A stretch of 64,000 nt of DNA from Lachnotalea sp041821265 (GTDB lineage Bacteria; Bacillota; Clostridia; Lachnospirales; Lachnospiraceae): contig JBGUEQ010000007.1 in NCBI GenBank assembly GCA_041821265.1, positions 1 to 64,000 on the forward strand, read 5' to 3'. A program made the position numbers and the translations under genes. The notes under the pieces are model-generated. The model worked only from the letters and a program-made list of their open reading frames with translations, searched no databases and was not told the origin of the DNA. Positions 1 to 8,069 of the stretch are shown in pieces; the stretch's first letter is position 1; the number at the start of each line of letters is the position of its first letter.

Positions 1-155
1 AAGAATGTAAAAAAAGAGATATGAAAAAAATTTTGATTACTTGTTTTAAAAGTAATATTGCATCAGCTCATACTATTGTTAGAGCTGGTGGAATTTTAGA
101 AAATGAAGTAATTGAAGATAAAAAAATAAAACAAAGATATTGGATTCAACTGTAG
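1..155 (+). CDS. GNAT acetyltransferase, C-terminal part (cut by window edge)
   Basis: The reading frame is open from base 3 to a TAG at 153-155 and encodes about 50 residues. It contains ILITC, SNIASAHTI, GGILENEV and QRYWI, which is the usual C-terminal end of GNAT N-acetyltransferases (the 'TC..NIAS...I...GG.LE' segment around the acetyl-CoA alpha4/beta7 region). The rest of the gene lies upstream of the window. An internal ATG at 21 is not a credible start because the homology continues upstream of it. Substrate unknown. It could be a remnant rather than an intact gene; that cannot be decided here. Confidence 0.6.
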   Translation, partial: ECKKRDMKKILITCFKSNIASAHTIVRAGGILENEVIEDKKIKQRYWIQL

Positions 156-401
156 TAATTTAGTTTAAGTGCAAAATCAAAGTGTCCGCTTTGACTAGAT
201 ACATCTTTGTTTTTGGATTTGGGAAAAATGTTCTTTATAAAACGAAGACCCAATAAAAAATAAATGAGAATAAAACGTATATGGAAGGGTAATTAAATCT
301 AATTACGGATAAAGAAAATACGAAATGAAAGCTTGAAACATAGGACACTGATAATTTGAAATTTGTATTACGTATAGGTTTTATTTATATAGGGAGAAAT
401 C

Positions 402-1115
402 ATGTTTTCATACGATGTCATTCAAAAGTTTAATGAAACAGAATTTAATATTTATAAATATATTATGGCAAATTCAGAAAAAATCCTCTATATGACAATT
501 CGTGAGTTGGCAAAGGAATTGAATATGTCGCCTTCTACCATACTAAGATTTTGCCACAGGGTGAACTGTGATGGTTACACGGAATTTAAAAATAAGTTAA
601 AACAAAATATGATACAGATTGAAACTGCACCCATGAAAAGTGATTTACAAGAAATTTTACGATACTTTCAAGGGACAAATACAATTGCTTTTGAACAAAA
701 AATAGGTGAAGGTGCAGATATTATTAGAAATACAGATATGGTTATATTTGTAGGAGGAGGATCCTCGGGGACATTAGCAAGATATGGGGCAAGGTATTTT
801 TCAAATCTAGGAATTTTTTCACTTGGCTTAGAAGATACAAATTATCCAAGTATAGATTCTACAAAAAAAGCGATTGCGATTGTAGTTTTATCCGTATCAG
901 GTGAAACAAAGGAAATAATAAATTTTATGAACCGTTTTCAAGATGGAAATTGTAAGATATTAAGTATAACGAACCAATCTAATTCAACGATAGCAAAAAT
1001 GTCTGATTGGAATATTTCTTATCAGGTAAAACAACAGATGTTAGGGGACGGCTATAATGCTACAACGCAAGTACCAGTATTATTTTTAATGGAGGCACTA
1101 GCAAGAAGAATTTAG
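402..1115 (+). CDS. RpiR/MurR-family transcriptional regulator (HTH + SIS)
   Basis: 237 residues. Residues 1-77 form the RpiR-type helix-turn-helix (MTIRELAKELNMSPSTILRFCHRV is the recognition region), and residues about 100-230 form a SIS sugar-phosphate-binding domain with the glycine-rich VGGGSSGTLA loop and a later SVSGETKE phosphosugar loop. Family members sense phosphosugars and control sugar or amino-sugar genes. The protein is slightly shorter than the usual 250-290. The start is supported by AGGGAGA about 7 bases before the ATG. It stands alone, followed by two hairpins, so its target is not evident; the sugar O-acetyltransferase downstream is one candidate. Family call firm, ligand unknown. 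Confidence 0.88.
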   Translation: MFSYDVIQKFNETEFNIYKYIMANSEKILYMTIRELAKELNMSPSTILRFCHRVNCDGYTEFKNKLKQNMIQIETAPMKSDLQEILRYFQGTNTIAFEQKIGEGADIIRNTDMVIFVGGGSSGTLARYGARYFSNLGIFSLGLEDTNYPSIDSTKKAIAIVVLSVSGETKEIINFMNRFQDGNCKILSITNQSNSTIAKMSDWNISYQVKQQMLGDGYNATTQVPVLFLMEALARRI

Positions 1116-1133
1116 ATTGAAATATTTTCGTCC

Positions 1134-1179
1134 TAACACGGTGATTTCACACTTGCAAGCAAGTGAAATCATAGTGTTA
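1134..1179. repeat. Imperfect inverted repeat downstream of the rpiR-type gene
   Basis: TAACAC-TGATTTCAC at 1134-1150 pairs with GTGAAATCA-GTGTTA at 1163-1179, with a nested ACTTGCAAGCAAGT core. It lies just after the regulator's stop. It may be part of the transcription end together with the following hairpin, or an operator. Confidence 0.5.
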
Positions 1180-1194
1180 AAATAAATTTTTGAT

Positions 1195-1229
1195 ACATCC
1201 TGTTTCTAGAAATGAAACAGGATGTTTTA
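1195..1229 (+). terminator. Rho-independent terminator
   Basis: ACATCCTGTTTC at 1195-1206 is perfectly complementary to GAAACAGGATGT at 1214-1225 with a 7-base loop, followed by TTTATAT. It closes the rpiR-type transcript and sits only about 30 bases before the next start codon. Confidence 0.8.
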
Positions 1230-1257
1230 TATAATATTGGAGAAAGGTGGTAATCAT

Positions 1258-1860
1258 ATGAATGAATTAGAAAAATGTATGGCTGGAGAATGGTATGACT
1301 GTCATGATGCAGTGTTTTTGGATTTTAAAAATAAAACAAGGGAGTTACTTGCTGTATATAACCGTACGCCCTATGACAAGAAGCAAGAGAAATATGAGAT
1401 TTTAAAGAAGATGTTTGGGGAAGTAGGTAGCAATGTATCCGTGGGTTTACCCTTTATTTGTGATTATGGACGCAATATACATATTGGTAACAACGTTTCA
1501 ATCAATATGAATTGTACGTTTGTAGACTGTAATAAAATTATAATTGGTAGCAATGTTTTAGTTGCTTCGAATGTACAGATTTATACGGCAACACATCCAG
1601 TTGAATTAAGTGATAGGCTTACTCCGAATTGGAATGCGGAAAGTGGCGAATATTTTTGTAGGACATATGCGCTACCAGTTACAATCGGTGATGGATGTTG
1701 GATTGGTGGTGGTGTGATTATTCTACCCGGAGTAACCATTGGAAATGCAACTGTGATTGGAGCCGGAAGCGTGGTTACTAAGGATATACCAAGTAATTGT
1801 GTGGCTGTTGGAAATCCATGTAGGGTAATTAGAAAAATCAATGAGGAATGTGAATGCTAA
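1258..1860 (+). CDS. Sugar O-acetyltransferase, maltose/galactoside acetyltransferase family
   Basis: 200 residues from the ATG at 1258, chosen because AGAAAGGTGG precedes it; an in-frame ATG at 1222 lies inside the upstream terminator. The N-terminal 'EKCMAGEWYDCHD' helix (Mac domain) is followed by left-handed beta-helix hexapeptide repeats (IHIGNNVSINMNC, ITIGDGCWIGGG, VTIGNATVIGAGSVVTKDIP). The catalytic histidine is in TATHPVE. The C-terminal VAVGNPCRVIRKI is diagnostic of the LacA/Maa branch, which acetylates the 6-hydroxyl of sugars with acetyl-CoA. It overlaps the following HAD gene by 7 bases, so the two are probably co-translated. Physiological sugar unknown. Confidence 0.88.
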   Translation: MNELEKCMAGEWYDCHDAVFLDFKNKTRELLAVYNRTPYDKKQEKYEILKKMFGEVGSNVSVGLPFICDYGRNIHIGNNVSINMNCTFVDCNKIIIGSNVLVASNVQIYTATHPVELSDRLTPNWNAESGEYFCRTYALPVTIGDGCWIGGGVIILPGVTIGNATVIGAGSVVTKDIPSNCVAVGNPCRVIRKINEECEC

Positions 1861-2495
1861 AGATGGTTTGTTTTGATTTGGATGGAACAATAGCAGACAC
1901 AATACCAATGTGTATTGAGGTGTTTCGAAAAGCAATATCACCTTATGCAGGGCATACGTTATCTGATTATGAGATTATTCGAACATTTGGAATGAATGAA
2001 AAGGGTATGGTGAAATCCATTGTAGGTGATATGTGGCAACCAGCTTTAAAAGACTTTTATATTTGCTATGAGCGAATGCTTGATATGTGTACAGAACCGT
2101 TTCAAGGCATTCGGGAGTTACTTGAAGAATTAACAAAAAGGAATGTATTGATTACCATGGTTACAGGAAAGGGACTTGAAACCTGTAAAATTACAATGAA
2201 TAAGTTGCAGTTGAATCACTATTTTTGTGAATATATAACGGGTTCAGATAAAGGAAATTGTAAGGCAGAAGGAATGATGTACTTACTTGAAAAATATAAT
2301 TTACGTTCAGATGAATTTATTTATATTGGAGACGCTATTTCAGATATAATTGCTTGTGAAAATGCAAATGTACTATGTTTTTCGGCAGCATGGGCGAAAA
2401 GTGCAGATTTAAAAGCATTACATGCTGCTAATTCTGATCTGGTATTTACTAATGTTTCTGATTTGAGTAAATTAATTAAAGATAGAATTGCGTGA
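1854..2495 (+). CDS. HAD-superfamily phosphatase (phosphoglycolate phosphatase-like)
   Basis: 213 residues. Motif I is FDLDGTIADT at about residues 7-16 (nucleophile and general acid Asp), motif II is TMVTGKG, and motif IV is IYIGDAISDI near residue 160. The cap is of the alpha-helical Gph/PpaX type. Its ATG lies inside the end of the acetyltransferase, with GAGGAA 6 bases upstream, indicating translational coupling. Family members dephosphorylate small metabolites; no specific substrate can be read from the sequence. Length and motifs are complete. Confidence 0.88.
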   Translation: MLKMVCFDLDGTIADTIPMCIEVFRKAISPYAGHTLSDYEIIRTFGMNEKGMVKSIVGDMWQPALKDFYICYERMLDMCTEPFQGIRELLEELTKRNVLITMVTGKGLETCKITMNKLQLNHYFCEYITGSDKGNCKAEGMMYLLEKYNLRSDEFIYIGDAISDIIACENANVLCFSAAWAKSADLKALHAANSDLVFTNVSDLSKLIKDRIA

Positions 2496-2630
2496 ATGTT
2501 TGTAAGGATTTCGTCTGATATTTAAAGTTATTTTAGGAATAAAAAATAAATTAATTCGAATATTAAAATTATATATGGTACTAAATGGTAATTTGGTTTA
2601 AAATAATTATAAGTTCATTATTATAAGAAC
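2496..2630 (+). other. Intergenic segment with a short block repeated at 6800
   Basis: AT-rich. The block around 2562-2605 (ATATGGTACTAAATGGTAAT then TTGGTTTAAAATA) closely resembles one at about 6810-6855 (GTATGGTATTATATGGTAAA then TTGGTTTAAAATA). No reading frame is evident. It may be a shared promoter-like or repeat sequence. Confidence 0.4.
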
Positions 2631-2761
2631 ACAACTATTTTATATCTTTATAATTATTGTTACACAATGCATATAAAATGCCCCAACATTGCATATAGAG
2701 CTACAATATTCGGGTGTATGCGTTGCAAAGCATCGTGAGTTTAAGGGTAATAAATTGTTAC
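2631..2761 (+). repeat. MITE-like element, copy A (degenerate)
   Basis: About 131 bp related to the 133-bp elements at 5639-5771 and 17189-17321, in the same orientation as the latter. Shared blocks include GTTAC..C.ATGCA..TAAAATGC, CATATAGAGCTA, ATTCGGG, GCGTTGCAAAGCATCG and the right end AATTGTTAC. The left end (ACAACTATTTTA) matches the consensus GTAACKATTCAG only partly. Confidence 0.6.
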
Positions 2762-2810
2762 ATCAAAACTATACATCATATGATTTTATATTTGTAGAGA
2801 GGTGGTACTA

Positions 2811-2960
2811 TGCAAGAAATAAAACAAGCAAAGATAGGTGAAATAGTAAGTAAATACAAAAGCGAACAGGATAAATAAATTATCTCTAAATGATAAAATT
2901 ATTGGAACTGGTCAAACTGGGGACATGAATGCAGACTTGATTTCACTTTTGAAACAGTAA
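2811..2960 (+). pseudogene. Short frameshifted gene remnant of unknown family
   Basis: A good ribosome site (GAGAGGTGG) precedes an ATG at 2811 that encodes 22 residues (MQEIKQAKIGEIVSKYKSEQ...) and stops at about 2879. The next frame continues coherently as NKLSLNDKIIGTGQ then TGDMNADLISLLKQ to a TAA at 2958-2960. A single frameshift at about 2870 would join both halves into one peptide of about 49 residues. I do not recognise the family. It may be the 5' remnant of a larger gene. Confidence 0.4.
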
Positions 2961-2985
2961 AATTAGAATTAAGAGGTGCTTTACT

Positions 2986-3864
2986 ATGAAAAATCTTAAA
3001 ATAGCTCTGTTGCAGTTGATGCCTGAAAAAACAATAGAAGAGAATTTGAAAAAAGGATTGGAATATTGTCGAAAAGCAAAAGATGTTGGTGCAGACATTG
3101 CATTATTTCCGGAAATGTGGAGTGTAGGGTATAATATTCCGCTAGATATGGATGAACTGAAAACAAATGCGATATCTGTTGATAGTGTATTTGTCAATTC
3201 GTTTAGTCAACTTGCAAAAGAGCTGAACATGGCAATAGGAATAACTTTTCTTGAAGAGTATGAACCATTGCCTAGAAATACAATATGCATATTTGACCGT
3301 TTTGGTAAGAATGTACTTACCTATGCGAAGGTGCATACGTGTGATTTTGGCGATGAATGTAGATTGGCAGCAGGAGATGATTTTTTTGTTACTGAATTGA
3401 ATACTGCAAAAGGAAATGTAAAAATTGGTACAATGATTTGTTATGACAGAGAATTTCCTGAAAGTGCTAGAATTCTTATGTTAAAAGGAGCTGAAATTAT
3501 ATTAGTACCCAATGCTTGTCCGATGGAAATAAACCGTCTCTCGCAGTTGAGGGCAAGGGCATATGAAAACATGGTGGGAATTGCAACAGTCAATTATCCT
3601 CAAGGTAAGATTGACTGTAATGGTCATTCTTCCGCATTTGACGGTATAGCATATAGTCCGAATCTATCAGGTTCGAGAGATACGCTTATCATTGAGGCAG
3701 GTGAAAAAGAAGGAATATATATAGCAGATTTTCCAGTTGATGAAATTAGAGAGTATAGATGTCGTGAAGTGCATGGCAACGCTTATCGCCATCCAAAGAA
3801 ATATAGCTTACTTGTGTCAGAAGAAATTGACGAACCATTCATTCGAAGAGATTATAGAGAGTAA
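2986..3864 (+). CDS. Carbon-nitrogen hydrolase (nitrilase superfamily amidase)
   Basis: 292 residues, full length for the family. The catalytic triad is visible: Glu43 in LFPEMW, Lys115 in YAKVHTCDFGDE and Cys152 in MICYDREFPES. The architecture is that of omega-amidase, N-carbamoylputrescine amidase and related amidases, which hydrolyse small amides through a thioester with the cysteine. The start is preceded by AGAGGTG. It stands alone between remnants. The substrate cannot be inferred; the aliphatic-amidase-like tail is not diagnostic. Confidence 0.88.
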   Translation: MKNLKIALLQLMPEKTIEENLKKGLEYCRKAKDVGADIALFPEMWSVGYNIPLDMDELKTNAISVDSVFVNSFSQLAKELNMAIGITFLEEYEPLPRNTICIFDRFGKNVLTYAKVHTCDFGDECRLAAGDDFFVTELNTAKGNVKIGTMICYDREFPESARILMLKGAEIILVPNACPMEINRLSQLRARAYENMVGIATVNYPQGKIDCNGHSSAFDGIAYSPNLSGSRDTLIIEAGEKEGIYIADFPVDEIREYRCREVHGNAYRHPKKYSLLVSEEIDEPFIRRDYRE

Positions 3865-3915
3865 TATAATCGCTTGAGTATCCTATTTGTTTAAATGTGT
3901 TTAACAATGAAAACA

Positions 3916-3956
3916 GGTAACTATAGAACATTCATAGTTACCGTAATGCGTTGTTG
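3916..3956 (+). repeat. Partial copy of the MITE-like element (left end) forming a hairpin
   Basis: GGTAACTAT at 3916-3924 pairs with ATAGTTACC at 3934-3942, followed by GTAATGCGTTG. The order GTAAC, TTCATAGTTAC, ATGCRTTG matches the left 40 bp of the element at 17189-17321. It lies just past the amidase stop and could double as its transcription terminator, although no T-run follows. Confidence 0.5.
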
Positions 3957-4018
3957 TTCTTATATGTATAAAGTGATTTATAAGGTTTGTAAAAAATCAT
4001 GGAAGGAATTATATTTAA

Positions 4019-4903
4019 ATGATAAGATTTGCTGCATTTACAGATGTACATTTTGATCATGTGTTTGATGGAGATAGTCGTATTGATGAGTTCGTTAAGA
4101 GAATTAGTAATGAACCATTAGATTTTATTATTTCTCTGGGTGATTTATGTTATCCAATAGAGGAAAATAAAAAAATAATTACCAAATTAAATCGTATTAA
4201 TATCCCAATATATTATGTAATAGGTAATCATGATTCAGATTGTTATTCGCAAGAAACAGTAATGGATTTTTTGAATTTAAATACTTTGAATTATTCCTTT
4301 ATTATTGAAAACACTAAATTTATTGTCCTCAATTCTTGCTATATGAAACAGAATGATATTGATTATCCATATTACAAGAAGAATTTTGAAAAGGAATCTG
4401 ATGTATATCCAGTGGTTTCGAAAGTTCAAATAAAGTGGTTGCAAAGAGAAATGAATGATGAAAACCTTAATTATGTAATATTTTCGCACCATAGTTTAGC
4501 CAATGATTTTAATAAAAGGGGTGTTGCAAATAGACAAGTAATTCAGAATATTATTTCAAGTAAGAAAACTATTATGAGTATAAACGGTCATGATCATGGA
4601 ACGGATTGTAAAGTAATTAGTGGGGTTCCATATTATACATTAAACTCTATGTCATATATTTGGCATGGATTAAGGGAAGTTTATCCTTACAGTAACTTAA
4701 TACATAAAGAGTATCCTTATCTGAAAGATATGATTTTATATAAAGAAGCCTTGTATTGTATAGTAGAAATTAATGATGATAAAGTTAAAATAAAAGGTAT
4801 GAAAAGTGAGTATCAATGCACTACTCCAGAAGATGTGGGAATATGTGATAGAAAATGGAATGGTGTATCAATTGAAGCAAAAGTGTTAGATTTTCAACAG
4901 TAA
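4019..4903 (+). CDS. Calcineurin-like metallophosphoesterase
   Basis: 294 residues with the complete dimetal phosphoesterase signature: D9-x-H11 (TDVHFDH), GD42 (LGDLCYP), GN70-H71-D, a histidine in FSHHS and GHxH in INGHDHG. This arrangement belongs to class III cyclic nucleotide phosphodiesterase/purple-acid-type hydrolases. No signal peptide, so it is probably cytoplasmic. GGAAGGA lies 11 bases before the ATG. No partner gene suggests a substrate. The family is certain and the biological role unknown. Confidence 0.85.
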   Translation: MIRFAAFTDVHFDHVFDGDSRIDEFVKRISNEPLDFIISLGDLCYPIEENKKIITKLNRINIPIYYVIGNHDSDCYSQETVMDFLNLNTLNYSFIIENTKFIVLNSCYMKQNDIDYPYYKKNFEKESDVYPVVSKVQIKWLQREMNDENLNYVIFSHHSLANDFNKRGVANRQVIQNIISSKKTIMSINGHDHGTDCKVISGVPYYTLNSMSYIWHGLREVYPYSNLIHKEYPYLKDMILYKEALYCIVEINDDKVKIKGMKSEYQCTTPEDVGICDRKWNGVSIEAKVLDFQQ

Positions 4904-5050
4904 TATATGTTATTATGGGATAAACTGCTTTAAAATATTAATATGCTGTTCGTTTATGTCATTACATGCAACCTATTAATAAAAGCATGCATTTAAGAAA
5001 TAGCACTGCGGATGAAACCGCTAGCTGCAAGTATACTTGGAGGAATTCGT

Positions 5051-5632
5051 ATGAAAATATTATTACTATGTGCCAAATCATTTGAAACTATGGAATTTAG
5101 TGTATTCATTGACGTAATGGGATGGGCGAGAGAGAATTATCAATGTGATATTACAGTTGATCTGTGTGGATTTCAGAAAACGGTTATCAGTACCTTTGGC
5201 GTGAAGGTCAAAATGGATGTGCTCATTGATGAGGTTAAAGTGGAGGATTATGATGCATTGGCAATACCAGGAGGATTTAGAGAATTTGGATTTAATGAGG
5301 AAGCATTTGATGAAAGAACATTAGAAATGATTCGAGAATTTAATTCTTATAATAAGCCTATTGCAACCGTGTGTGTTGCTGCCTTTGCATTAGCCGAGAG
5401 TGGAGTACTCAAAGGAAGAAAAGCAACCACATATCATTTGGATGATGGGAAAACCCAGAGGGATCTTGCGCAATATGGAGTTAATGTTATAAATGAATCA
5501 GTAGTAATTGATAAAAATATTATTACATCCTATTGTCCACAGACAGCTCCAGAAGTTGCCTTTCGTTTACTAGAAATGCTAACTTGTACAGAAAAAATGC
5601 AGTTGGTTAAAAATGCTATGGGATATGAGTAA
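5051..5632 (+). CDS. DJ-1/PfpI family protein (ThiJ-like)
   Basis: 193 residues from the ATG at 5051, which has TTGGAGG 7 bases upstream; the in-frame ATG at 5012 lacks a ribosome site. The Rossmann-like fold starts MKILLLCAKSFETME and contains the nucleophile-elbow cysteine in ATVCVAAFAL. A second short motif, TTYHLDD, follows, and the sequence ends with the typical ITSYCPQTAPEVAFRLLEML. Relatives include 4-methyl-5-thiazole monophosphate enzyme-like proteins, deglycases and amidotransferase-like proteins. The exact activity is unpredictable in this family. Single gene followed by repeat copy B. Confidence 0.82.
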   Translation: MKILLLCAKSFETMEFSVFIDVMGWARENYQCDITVDLCGFQKTVISTFGVKVKMDVLIDEVKVEDYDALAIPGGFREFGFNEEAFDERTLEMIREFNSYNKPIATVCVAAFALAESGVLKGRKATTYHLDDGKTQRDLAQYGVNVINESVVIDKNIITSYCPQTAPEVAFRLLEMLTCTEKMQLVKNAMGYE

Positions 5633-5638
5633 TATTAT

Positions 5639-5771
5639 ATATCTATTCAGAATCCACTAACACGAGGTGTTTTGCAAAGCAAAATCCCAAGTTTTATTAA
5701 CGCTATAATGCAAGTTTCTAGTATTTTATGTGCATCGCATAGTGGTAACTATTAATATACTGAAAGGTTAC
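5639..5771 (-). repeat. MITE-like element, copy B (133 bp, inverted relative to copies A and C)
   Basis: The left end is ATATCTATTCAG and the right end CTGAAAGGTTAC (5760-5771), an imperfect 12-bp terminal inverted repeat. The reverse complement matches 17189-17321 along nearly its whole length, including CTATTCAGAATCC, GAGGTGTTTTGCAAAGC, AAAATCCC, ATGCAAGTTTCT and CGCATAG.TGGTAACTAT. It is exactly the same length. It abuts a truncated DinB-like remnant. Confidence 0.72.
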
Positions 5772-6034
5772 AATATGGTAATAGATACTTAGATTTTACT
5801 GATATTGATATTAAAATACAAGCTTATATTTCACAACTAACAGATGATCAATTATTGGATTTCCCGCCAGATTGTGAATATAATAAATTTACGCTAATTT
5901 TAGCACAATATAGACATTTACACAGCCATCTGGGAATGATAATGGGATTTGTTATTGATGACACAGGGTTATGGCCGAGAGTGATAGGACTAGAGCATCC
6001 TATTCCAACAGGAGAATATAGTAAGTATTTGTAA
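5771..6034 (+). pseudogene. DinB-family protein remnant (5' truncated)
   Basis: A frame open from the last base of repeat copy B to TAA at 6032-6034 encodes about 87 residues without a usable start. It reads NRYLDFTDIDIKIQAYISQL, DFPPDCEYNKFTLI, QYRHLHSHLGMIMGFV and TGLWPRVIGLE. The RHLHxHLG and WPRVIGL pattern is that of the C-terminal half of DinB-like/damage-inducible four-helix proteins. The N-terminal half is missing precisely where the repeat begins, so this is a truncated gene rather than a short protein. Confidence 0.6.
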
Positions 6035-6332
6035 CTAAAATCTACATTCATAATTTGACGGATTGAATATATATATGTTATTAACTTGGGTTGAAGGTCA
6101 ATCCATGGAAGATATTATCTGTCAGAATGCATTTAGTGCTTATGATAATTTCAACTTATTAATACCCAAGTGGTACACGGAGAATAAAAAAAGTTCATAT
6201 TAAAATAACTCAGTCTTTAGAAGTTACAAACTCAATTGCATATTCTATTATATTTATTATATATGAAGTGAAACACAATAAAAAATGTAAATTCTTATAC
6301 GAATCATACAAAAATGAATAAGGAGATAAACA
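6035..6332 (+). other. Intergenic region with a possible short peptide or remnant
   Basis: An ATG at 6075 opens 42 codons (MLLTWVEGQSMEDIICQNAF..., ending at TAA 6201-6203). There is no convincing ribosome site and no family that I recognise. It may be a decayed fragment. No hairpin or promoter of note. Confidence 0.25.
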
Positions 6333-6584
6333 ATGTTAGAATTTAAATATGATACACAGCTTTTAATTGAGGGAAAGAATCTTGATGAGGATGTAATTAG
6401 TGACTACTTTACAAAAAACTTGAAAGGAGATTGTTTATTGGCAGTTGGAGACGAAGAATTGATTAAAATTCATTTTCATACCAATGAACCTTGGATGGTT
6501 TTAGAATACTGTAAATCGTTGGGAGAAATCTATGATATTGTGATTGAGGATATGGATAGACAATCAAGAGGGATGCAAGGTTAA
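6333..6584 (+). CDS. Small stand-alone DAK/FakA-like C-terminal domain protein
   Basis: 83 residues with AAGGAG 7 bases before the ATG. The sequence YDTQLLIEGKNLDEDVISDY, then GDCLLAVGDEELIKIHFHTN, EPWMVLEYC and IVIEDMDRQSRG resembles the segment of fatty-acid kinase A/YloV-type proteins that follows the dihydroxyacetone-kinase-like domain. Clostridia carry short stand-alone proteins of this kind, usually labelled 'kinase to dihydroxyacetone kinase'. It lacks the nucleotide-binding DAK domain, so independent kinase activity is not expected. Function unknown. It looks intact, not truncated, because start and stop fit the domain edges. Confidence 0.6.
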   Translation: MLEFKYDTQLLIEGKNLDEDVISDYFTKNLKGDCLLAVGDEELIKIHFHTNEPWMVLEYCKSLGEIYDIVIEDMDRQSRGMQG

Positions 6585-6982
6585 ATCCACGTCTTTGTTG
6601 ATTACAGCTATAAGATGATTGTGCCGAAATAAATGATTAAGAAGATTGAACGGGTAAAATACATATAAGAAGTGACTAAAGCCAGAATGGCGTAAAAAGG
6701 GAATACGATGTGATTATATAAATGATTGATTCATTTTATATAATTATGTCGTTTTTTAATGTTTGATTTTAAGGAGGATGAGTTTGAATTGTCACATAAA
6801 TTTGAAATTTAGTATGGTATTATATGGTAAATTGGTTTAAAATATTTATAAATTGTTTGCGTAGTTTGTTAGGTGCGAAAAATTTATTATCACTGTTCCT
6901 ACTCCAAATGAAAATGCTACAAGTATTGCAAATTATTTATGAATTTATCTGAACAAAATAATAGAATTTGAAGGGAAATTAA
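6585..6982 (+). other. Intergenic region, remnants only
   Basis: AAGGAGG at 6771-6777 precedes a 20-codon frame that runs into a block shared with about 2562-2605 (see there). A frame near 6870-6940 reads VRCEKFIITVPTPNENATSIANYL and then stops, possibly the tail of a lost gene. No larger gene can be supported. Confidence 0.3.
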
Positions 6983-7261
6983 ATGGAAAAGATTAATAGG
7001 GTTTGGTGTGGAATGAAGATGTCTGAGAAGATAGCATTTGTATCCGGGAGTATTTGTTCTGCATGTGTTATTATTTTGGGATTGTTGCAGCTATTAGGTA
7101 TATGGAAAAAAGCAATAAACGTTTTTGAGCCTTTATTAGGTATTCTTATGGTGACGCAAGGAATATTACAATGGAGGAGAAATAAAGCGGTTGCAATATT
7201 TTCTTTTTGCGTAGCAATATTTATTTTTATCATAGCCTTTGTTATTTATTTTATAAAATGA
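6983..7261 (+). CDS. Small hypothetical membrane protein
   Basis: 92 residues with GAAGGGA before the ATG. Three hydrophobic stretches are visible: about 17-38 (VSGSICSACVIILGLLQLLG), about 45-60 (VFEPLLGILMVTQGIL) and 68-90 (AVAIFSFCVAIFIFIIAFVI). Short loops contain KK and RRNK, which would lie inside. An internal ATG at 7013 or 7019 could also be used. The pattern resembles many uncharacterised small Firmicutes membrane proteins. No function can be assigned. Confidence 0.55.
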   Translation: MEKINRVWCGMKMSEKIAFVSGSICSACVIILGLLQLLGIWKKAINVFEPLLGILMVTQGILQWRRNKAVAIFSFCVAIFIFIIAFVIYFIK

Positions 7262-7381
7262 ATGTGAGGTTTAGTGAAATTAGTGTTAAAACAACTTACT
7301 AGTTGTAGGAATCCTTAGCTATCTATTATATTTACTAGTTAAAGGGGTCAGTTAAATAATTTTATAAAAGAAAGGGAACGA

Positions 7382-7969
7382 ATGAAAGTATTTATTGTAT
7401 TTTGCCATCCAGGTAAAATTAGTTTTACTCATAGTATATTGAATAGTTTCATATTTGGTTTGAAATCAGCGGGTCATGACTATGTGATTTCAGATTTGTA
7501 TGATATGAAATTTAAAACAGATATATCAGAAATAGAATATTTTAAAGAAACAAATTATAGAGCGGAAATTCCTGTATCAGAGGATATAATGAAAGAACAA
7601 AATAAAATACAAGGATGTAATGCAATTGTATTTATTTATCCTGTATTCTGGACGGAAGCTCCTGCAAAATTAGTTGGATGGTTTGATCGAGTATGGACAA
7701 CAGGGTATGCGTATAACCCAAATCCCACAATGAAAATGCTAGATAAAGCTTTATTTTTAGTTTGTGCAGGAAAAACATTAGAAAGTCTTGAAGAAACAGG
7801 AGAAAAAGCAGCTATGGAAACAGTTATGTTAGGAGATAGATTCCGTAATCGTGCAAGAAATAAAGAAATGATTATTTTTGATGGCATAACCCATTGGAAT
7901 GAAGAACAGCGGAATGAAAAAATTCCAAAACATCTTGCAGAGGTGTTTGAAATTGGTAGGGGTTTGTGA
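7382..7969 (+). CDS. NAD(P)H dehydrogenase (quinone)/flavodoxin-fold reductase
   Basis: 195 residues, the full length for the MdaB/KefF/NQO family. It starts MKVFIVFCHPGKISFTHSIL, the FMN/FAD phosphate-binding loop, and has the typical FIYPVFWTEAPAKLVGWFDRVWTTGYAY segment that shapes the flavin and quinone site. The enzyme would reduce quinones or other electrophiles by two electrons using NAD(P)H in the cytoplasm. AAAGGGAA precedes the start. Single gene with no co-transcribed partner visible. Confidence 0.85.
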   Translation: MKVFIVFCHPGKISFTHSILNSFIFGLKSAGHDYVISDLYDMKFKTDISEIEYFKETNYRAEIPVSEDIMKEQNKIQGCNAIVFIYPVFWTEAPAKLVGWFDRVWTTGYAYNPNPTMKMLDKALFLVCAGKTLESLEETGEKAAMETVMLGDRFRNRARNKEMIIFDGITHWNEEQRNEKIPKHLAEVFEIGRGL

Positions 7970-8069
7970 TTTTATTATTAACAACTGTTGCAGTTGTTTT
8001 GAAGTTTCCATGGATACAACTTATATGTAAATGAATAATATTAAACAGAATTTTTAGGAGGTATATAAT

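Noticed and set aside
1222..1257. Earlier ATG start for the sugar O-acetyltransferase
   Set aside because: It lies in the descending arm of the upstream terminator; the ATG at 1258 has the ribosome site.
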